Assembly: GCA_023375675.1 (NCBI GenBank)
Contig: JALQBC010000002.1
Location: forward strand, 1,240,001 to 1,304,000
Length of the DNA: 64,000 bases
Direction of reading: 5' to 3'
Source of the DNA: Cytospora piceicola
Lineage: Eukaryota > Ascomycota > Sordariomycetes > Diaporthales > Cytosporaceae
The position numbers and the translations under genes are program-made. Of this stretch, positions 57,446-64,000 are shown one piece after another. Every line of letters starts with the position of its first letter. The first letter of the stretch is position 1. Below the pieces are notes generated by a model. That model was not told the DNA's origin. It made no database searches and saw nothing but the letters and a program-made list of their open reading frames with translations.

Positions 57446-58446
57446 CTACAACCCATTGAGCGCAGCTTGAGCTCCCATCGCGTCCCCCATGTTCACATAA
57501 TCCAGCTATTGACACTTATCAGTACGAATGACACATCACAGGAGCAGCAAGGCAGACTTACCAGCACAACGTTCGGGTTCCGTCCATAGAGCCCCTCGCA
57601 AATGCTCGCCTGCGCACTGATCGACTTCACCGAGTTGGTGGTGCCAGCGGCAATCTCATCGGGAATCTGGATGCCGAAGATCTCGAAGTGCAGCATGTGG
57701 TTCACGATGCCCATCCGGCCGCTGCCGTTCGACCCAGACGGTCGGTCGATGCTGCAGTCGGGGAACGAGGAATTTGTCACATCGTAATGGGTCTCGAAGT
57801 AATACGAGAACTCGTCGAGGATATACGGCACAGAAGATGTGTTGGCGTTGTAGTCTTTTGCCATATTATGTTAGCAAACCAGGGCTGGCTTTTCGGCGGG
57901 ACATACTCGAAGGGCCATTAACATACCCATCCACACAACGAGCCTCGTCCCATCATCGATCATCTTCTGCAACGTCGGCCATCCACCCAACGCCAGCGTC
58001 CCGCTCGGAGTGAACACGTACTCCTCCAGCCCGACCGAAGAAAACACAGCCGCGTAGTCGGCCACGGGGACGCCGTCGCCATTCGTCAGGAGCAGCGTGA
58101 CGACCTCGTTCGGGTTCGCGTCCATGAACGCCTTGACGGGCGCCAGGTACTCGGCCAGCGAGCCCGCGTCCAGCTCGAGGCAGCTGGTATGGCACATCTC
58201 GATGGTGCCGTCCTTGTCGTGCGTCTGCGCCTGCAGGAACCGCACCCCAAGCGACAGCTGGTCCGCCACAGATATCAGCTGGTTGTCGGCCAGGAGCTCG
58301 CCGACAAAGGCGCTGTCGTGCGAGCCCACGAAGGTCACGTTGCTGTACAGCCGGTTGCAGAGCGCGTCTTCGCCATTGCAGGCGGCCAGGACTGTCGTCG
58401 CCAGACCGAGCACGGTCGCAGTGAGAAGGGTGGCGACTGATGGCAT
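57446..58446 (-). CDS. Secreted PLC-like phosphodiesterase (PI-PLC X-type barrel)
   Basis: Three exons (58446-57927, 57854-57562, 57505-57446) give 290 residues. A hydrophobic signal peptide (LLTATVLGLATTVLA) ends near residue 21. The mature start is Cys-rich (ACNGEDALC). The TIM-barrel family signature is present: FVGSHDSAFVG with His43 and VRFLQAQTHD, then MCHTSCLELDAG with His86 as the second catalytic-type histidine. PNEVVTLLLTNGDG and VVWMDYNANTSSVPYILDEF are also typical of fungal members. There is no C2, PH or EF-hand domain, unlike eukaryotic signalling PLCs. Family members in fungi are secreted or wall-associated and of uncertain substrate. The first intron has a TGCTAAC branch site. 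No GPI signal is evident at the short C-terminus. Confidence 0.87.
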
Positions 58447-61400
58447 TGTGACGGTTGGTCGGTTTCGGTTTACTCTCGTCGCTTTGCGTCCTGGTATTGA
58501 ATGGATCGATAGTTATGGCTACCTAGATCGCTTTGCTGGCTGGACGCTGTAACCAAGATACAAAGAACGCGCGACGCGGCGCGCGCTCTTCATATAGGAC
58601 GTACGGAGCTGGAAAATTGTCATGGTCCACGGGCACGAGCGAGCCTACGATAATGACAGTGGAGGCTCAGCAGGTTCATGCGCGCCTCAGTTGAGGGCAC
58701 ATGGATGCCTATAGAGCGCCCAAATATATTTGTCCCTAGGAGGTGGGCGCTTGCATGAGCGCAGCAGTTATGGTGCCTCCAAAAGCCACTTCCAGCGTGG
58801 ATGGCGCATCTGGGAGAGCTCATTGGCTCCGTCATTGGGCGTCTGCGATGTTACCTTACCTTTTGGGATAGTCAACAAGCCCTGTGGCCCTCCCGCGCTT
58901 GACGAGAGCGTGATCTATCCCTAGGAAGAAGCAAAGACACTTCATCCCACGACTTGATGTCAATTTCGGCATTCGGATTCCGAAGAGAAGAGGACTTGAA
59001 ATATATTTAGGCAGGTGCCCGGGTTTATCAATATTCCTCCGAAGCAGCCTCCGGAAATCCAATGTTGAATAATGAGCGAAGAGTTCATGGGCGCCTAGAA
59101 TCGAACGCGCCAAATTTGCCCACCAACCTCGTGATGAGTTCGAGGATTCAAGCCGATGGCGTTCCTCTGAAGATGACAGGTGTTCAAGTCTTGTTGAGGC
59201 GCTGCCACCTTAACTTTATATTATACCAACATATTAGCCCAGCCATTTCGACATGGCCATGGTCATGGTCATTCTCTCATATGTCAAAATCAACTCCAAC
59301 ATCAGAAGGGTCCGGCCCGGCCGTATTTATCTGTCAGGAGACTCGAGCAAAACATGCCCGACTGGTCAGCAGTTCCGGGGGGTTGAATACAACGGATCTC
59401 AAGTACCAATGTTCCAACCTGTCCGCCCACCTAGGCATCAGTATTGTCTTCAGCCTCTCGTCAAGCGGGTCGTGCGAGTTGCGACGTTTTGACCGTGCAG
59501 TAGGTAATCCGAGGTCTACGTACTCAATATGTGGGTGAATGCTTCGTTGGTCATCCACCCCGCCTCAACCTTGTGTTACACATTTCCATATAACCATTCA
59601 CCTCTTACTGAAAGCTTATACTAAGAATCATGAAATTCCATACAGATCATACAAAACTGTAGCACACTACGGGAGTGCGGACCTCAACCACAGACGCCCA
59701 GCTCGTCAGCTTGTTGCTCCGTGACAACGACGAAAGATGGGGAAAGACTCGTGGGGTCCGTCCCATCGAAAACAGCCGAGCCCACACCGTCTGACCTGAT
59801 TGCAGACTCACAGTGCTGTCTTGTACCTTCTGAATAGGGTCCCAGAATGGATGCGCAAGTTCTCACGACTAAAAATATCTCGTAGCTGCCACGCGAACTC
59901 GACTCCTGGGTATGATTTACACCCCGATGACCGGAACAGGTACAGTGACGAAACAGCAAGCGACGATCGCGCCTAAGGCGCTCTTTCAGTCCCATCCCTC
60001 AGTCTCACTCATACTCAGCTCCTCTTAGACTTTGGTCCCGTGCTCACAGTACCAGGTGGATGCATTAAGTCATTCCGGAACACACAAGAACCGTGCCCAC
60101 ATACCGAGCCCGTGTCCCACGAACGTTCAGCCTCGCTCGCTTCGTATCACAGCGACTCCCGAAGCGAATGCGAAGATACGGCCCGACGAACCTATGAAGG
60201 CCCCCTGATATACTCAACCTCCCGTGAGGGGCCCCACCACCCGGAGGATTTGGCGTGCTGTTCCTGGTTAACTTTTCTACATGTCTTCCAGGACCAACCC
60301 TCATGAAGCTTCGCCTAGTTCGTGTGGTCTATATGCTCACGCCCGCCTTTTCGTGGTCGAACGCAGGTCTGGCCGCGCGGAAAGGTCGGCCAGCTTCCGG
60401 TAGCGACCTGCACTACTTGCTTGACAGCCCGACGCTTGGAAAGCGAGGGCTGACAGCTAGCGAGATAAGCTCGAAAACTTGAGGTCAGCCAAGTCCACAG
60501 CTCGTGGTCCCAAGCGCGATGACGAAGGTGAAGTCTGGGAGGTGACGAGGAGGAGGCTTTCACCTTCGAAGCCTAGAGCGACGGCAAGTATAGAACATAC
60601 CCGGAGGCTCACCACCCGCCCAAGTTATCCAAGTACCCATAGAGCTACTGTTTGTTCATATTTGGTCATCCCGTGATTGTTATTGAACTTTGTTATCCTT
60701 CGTCTGCATAGACGAACCCCGGCGCTCTCGCTCCTTCTATGCGATGGCAATCACGAAAATGGCCTGTTTGTGACGACAACTCGCATCACTCAGTAAAAGA
60801 CAGAAAGCTTAATCTGTCTTTTTGCATCCTCAAGTTCCAACTTCACATCGACCAAGTCACGAAACCGGCTTCGACAACATTCCACACGCCCTCTCTTAGC
60901 TGTGTGGCGGGCCCAGCACGTGGCCGCTAGAGATCCTAACGCGAAACGCAATGTAAACAAGACTCTGATCTACATCTTCCTCCTCCTCACCATCAAAGGC
61001 TTCCTTTCCTTGGGGTAGATACTTGACTCCGTCATAACGACCGTTGGTAACGAAAATCCGTTCTACATCCTGGACAGCGATCACGTTTAGAGTTTCGGGA
61101 AGTCATGCACACCCCCTCTCGATTTCCTTGGAACCCCTTGAGCAAGTGGTTCTGGAGACCCAGAGATTCCTGGATGGGAGAGAGATTAGGTCATCTCGCC
61201 TTTTCTCGAGGATCGAGGACCAAAGAAGCGGGCAGGAAACCCCGAAGATGACCCGCGTGTGGAGGCAAAAGGCCGCGGAGGAATGTCAATGACGCCGCGT
61301 CACGAAGTCTCACCTTGGCTCGCCCTGCTCGTGCACGCATGCGCGGCTTGCCTGGGCAGCTCGCCCATACCAGTCCCCAAGTTTCCCCCATAAGGGCCCA

Positions 61401-63477
61401 CCCCCACGAATCTTATGGTACTTTTGCTCCGCGGCGAGCTGGTAGTCGGATGTGGGAAGGCCGGCTATTAGAGTTTTGTGAAGCTTTGGAGGTACCTAAG
61501 CACTGGGACGGATAGCAGCCAGCTATCTCCGCTTCGTTATTGGGAGGGGGGAAGAGGCGGGAGTGAGTGGTATGTGTCGTTTGCCCATTTATGATGCACG
61601 TATTACTGTATCCGGTGGTTTTTGGTCCTTTTTTTTTTTGGCATTTTCCCGTGAGGATTTTGGAGGGCACGGGAAGGGGGCTAGAGGTCATACGTCCAAT
61701 CTACTGCCTTCGAAGCCACCATCAGATTATGGCCACCACGATTTGCTCGGCAGCAGCCGGGACGATAGTCGCCGACTCACAGAGCAACAAAGGCACGGCA
61801 CGGGTGATTGGGAAGCACACTCCACTTGGGAGCTCTTGACAGCTTCAAGTGGAGTGCGGGGCGTACGTACATAATGATATGAAAATTATGCTGCGTATAA
61901 GCTTGGTCCAGACACGCCATAGTGAGGTCAAGGACTCATGGTGAAACGACATGATGAGCTGTTGCAACACAGACTCTGGGAGGCAATCACAGCGTCAAAT
62001 CACATGCCGACTATAATTTTTGCCGAGTAATAATGCTCGGCGCATGCTCAAGAGAGCAATAACACCCGATACTTCATTAGATCCACGAGTGAGAGAAATC
62101 AGTAGCAGCATATTGATCGATTACGGTCTATATGCATGCCGTGGACTTGCCCTCGTCCTCCTCGTCTTCACCAATGCTTCCCGTTTGAAACCTAGATGGG
62201 AGCCAGCCAAGATGCCGAACTTTTGAGAATACGCTTTGAGTCCAGTGTTCCTCCGCGCTGTAAATGTCCCAAACACCGAAATCAGAGCACAAAAAAGTAG
62301 AGAAATATTGCCTCCCTTGGTATCACTTCCCACCCGCTTACTCGCCCATTTATCCCAATTTCCGGCCCACCCCTCCCCCGCCCGTCTTATATCTGCTCCT
62401 ATGACGCCAAGATGTATGTTCTATTCCGTGATTTGTGTGTACTGTTGCTTTAAAGATGGATATATGTGCGCGTGTGTACTTGCATATGTGCTGTGTGATA
62501 CGATTTCGTGGTGATGTACCTGTGTGAAGACTTCAAATGCAAAGTAACCTCCGGTAACAACTCCCTGGTGGATGTTGCTTCACACCAGCAGAGAACCCGG
62601 GGTCTTGGGCGTGAAGGTTGAATGATGGCTAGGTGCCGTGATACACGTTCAAGTGAGCAGTCCCGTTGCGTTTTATCGATCGTGAGTGACGGTACTGGTC
62701 AAGATCCGGACTACTCTTTCCTTCGAGACCATAGTCGAAATCCCCCTTGATCATAATATGGCGAACCCTTAATACCTTGGAACTTGTCGGATAAAGAATG
62801 TTCGGCGAATGTCCTGTGCAAATGGATGCAGTCTTCAAAAACGACGACCTGGCAAAGGATATCCTCTAGGTCTGATCGGTAACGTTGGGTACGTTCAGGA
62901 CATCGTCTCGATAAATAGCTCGGTAACCGTCAGGTATTGTCGGCATGACCGAGGTGATATGGGTGACTTGGGCCAAAAAGGTAGCTTGGAAGCTGGAAGA
63001 AGGAAATAAGGTCGTTACTTCGAAGTTGGAAGCAGGGAAAACGATGTCGTCAAGGTAACAATTGGCCAGACTTCGAGCATAGAATGACGTGTAATCCAGT
63101 CGGAATGGTTCCTGGTATGTCAGGCTGAGGATCAAGCTCCGGGCGAACATAGAAAGACTTCCTTTGATGTCATGTGCTGCTGTTACTGTTAGCCTTTTTG
63201 CCAAGCAGGGTTGCCACAGTTCGGTGCGCAACAATGAGGTCAGCCAAGGGAGGTGATCACCATCAAGGTGCGAGTCTGCTCCCTTGCGGCCTTCGCTCCG
63301 ACTGTACGTACCTGGGATCCCAGAAGCGCCCTCGCGACGTTGTTTTCAGCCGTTGCCCGTCAGTGTCCCCGGCATACCAGCGGGTATGATCGACATGACA
63401 AAGTTTCTGGAACGCAACTAAGTGGTAGTCGTGTGTTGGTTTTCCTTGGGTCGTTCCAAAGCCGCTCGGTCACCACA
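58447..63477. other. 5-kb intergenic stretch, no gene supported
   Basis: Left end is the promoter of the PLC-like gene. Open frames are all short; the longest (62866-63234, minus) begins with TTG rather than ATG and shows no family signature. A 10-T run lies near 61630. No exact TACCTAGGTA copy occurs here, in contrast to other gaps. Confidence 0.5.
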
Positions 63478-64000
63478 TTACAGCGAAGGTGATTGAGGGT
63501 AGTAGACACCGTACATGTTGCCCCATTGTTGTGGTTGTGGGTGCATCGGGTATGAATTGGACATAGATACATGATTTGGCGGCGGTTTCGGGAAACCGTG
63601 ATCTATCATAACATGTGTCAGACTGGGACCCGCAGTTCGTCGATACAGGTGGATATCGTAGGGCTGCGATCGAGTCGTTCTTACCTGAGTCGACACCATC
63701 CTCATACTCCACCTCGTTTTGATACGGCACGGCCGATGCTGGCACGGTGATCCCATCAATGAGCGCCGGGAGACTCGGCGGGATGTACCCATAATCCTCC
63801 ATTGGTCCAGACGATGAAGGGCTCGAGACGGTCGAAGGCACAGTAACTGGGATCGAGGTTGTCCAGGGCTCAGACGGTTCAGGCGTGGGGATGTGCGAGT
63901 ATCCGTACCCGTCTACCGACGTCCTGACCGACTGTCCATAGGAAGATGACAGGCTTGGGACACCAGAACTAGGCAACGACGGAAGCTCATTCTCGTATAC
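63478..64000 (-). CDS. 3' end of a gene running off the right edge
   Basis: Two exons are visible: 64000-63685 (open at the window edge, codon phase 0 at 64000) and 63602-63478, joined over an 82-nt intron with GTAAGA donor and GATAG acceptor. They give the last 146 residues. The sequence is Ser/Pro/Thr/Tyr-rich and disordered: repeated GYGYSHIP and DYGYIPPSLP motifs, an acidic EVEYEDGVDS stretch, and a Met/Pro/Gln/Tyr-rich end (PQPQQWGNMYGVYYPQSPSL). Such tails are common in fungal transcription factors, but no DNA-binding domain is in the window, so no function is assigned. Confidence 0.75.

Noticed and set aside
62866..63234. 122-codon minus-strand open frame
   Set aside because: Begins with TTG, not ATG; no family signature and no clear splice partner.
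1..64000. tRNA, 5S rRNA and CRISPR arrays
   Set aside because: Visual search for B-box and 5S-like sequences on both strands found nothing outside coding exons, and no spaced direct-repeat array exists. A tRNAscan run would be decisive.

Overview
The window looks like nuclear DNA of a filamentous ascomycete (Pezizomycotina, probably a Sordariomycete). Genes are interrupted by short introns of about 45-430 nt with GTAAGT/GTGAGT/GTATGT-type donors. The families are typical of moulds: a Qdr-type MFS transporter, a P450, an Uds1-domain protein, a T5orf172/DUF1766 protein, Aip1, Alg13, mitochondrial mS35 and ribosomal eL36. Genes face both ways with no operon-like packing, and I saw no ribosomal RNA, CRISPR or bacterial signals. 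The genus cannot be fixed from this sequence. Most gene models were built by joining exons by hand; exon coordinates are given in each entry and phases were checked so that every model stays in frame.

Layout. 1-16.5 kb holds four minus-strand genes: an MFS drug/H+ antiporter, an unnamed serine-rich fungal protein, a SAP-like/membrane protein and a cytochrome P450, separated by long intergenic stretches. 16.5-29.5 kb has one two-exon minus-strand gene (18.8-21.7 kb) with a Cys/His-rich conserved block and a Q/N-rich tail, followed by about 7.7 kb with no recognisable family; two tentative spliced genes are proposed there. 29.5-38.2 kb is compact: an ERCC6L2-like SNF2 helicase diverges from an AidB-like acyl-CoA dehydrogenase, which converges on a leukotriene-A4-hydrolase-type aminopeptidase. 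38.2-48 kb holds an Uds1-domain protein, an alpha/beta hydrolase and a T5orf172 protein. 49.5-58.5 kb is a housekeeping block: eL36, Aip1, Alg13, mS35, then a secreted PLC-like phosphodiesterase. The last 5 kb are empty except for the 3' end of a gene running off the right edge.

How the genes relate. There is no sign of one pathway or of a biosynthetic cluster. The tightest arrangements are two divergent pairs that may share promoters (helicase/acyl-CoA dehydrogenase, 628 bp; Alg13/mS35, 262 bp) and three convergent pairs. The strongest unexplained signal is a 10-bp palindrome, TACCTAGGTA, present in 12 exact copies, all between the called genes. Other points of interest are an apparent GC-AG intron in Alg13, an 18-nt microexon in eL36, a 3n stop-free intron inside the Uds1 domain, an about 185-bp tandem duplication, and a perfect inverted repeat upstream of the hydrolase gene.
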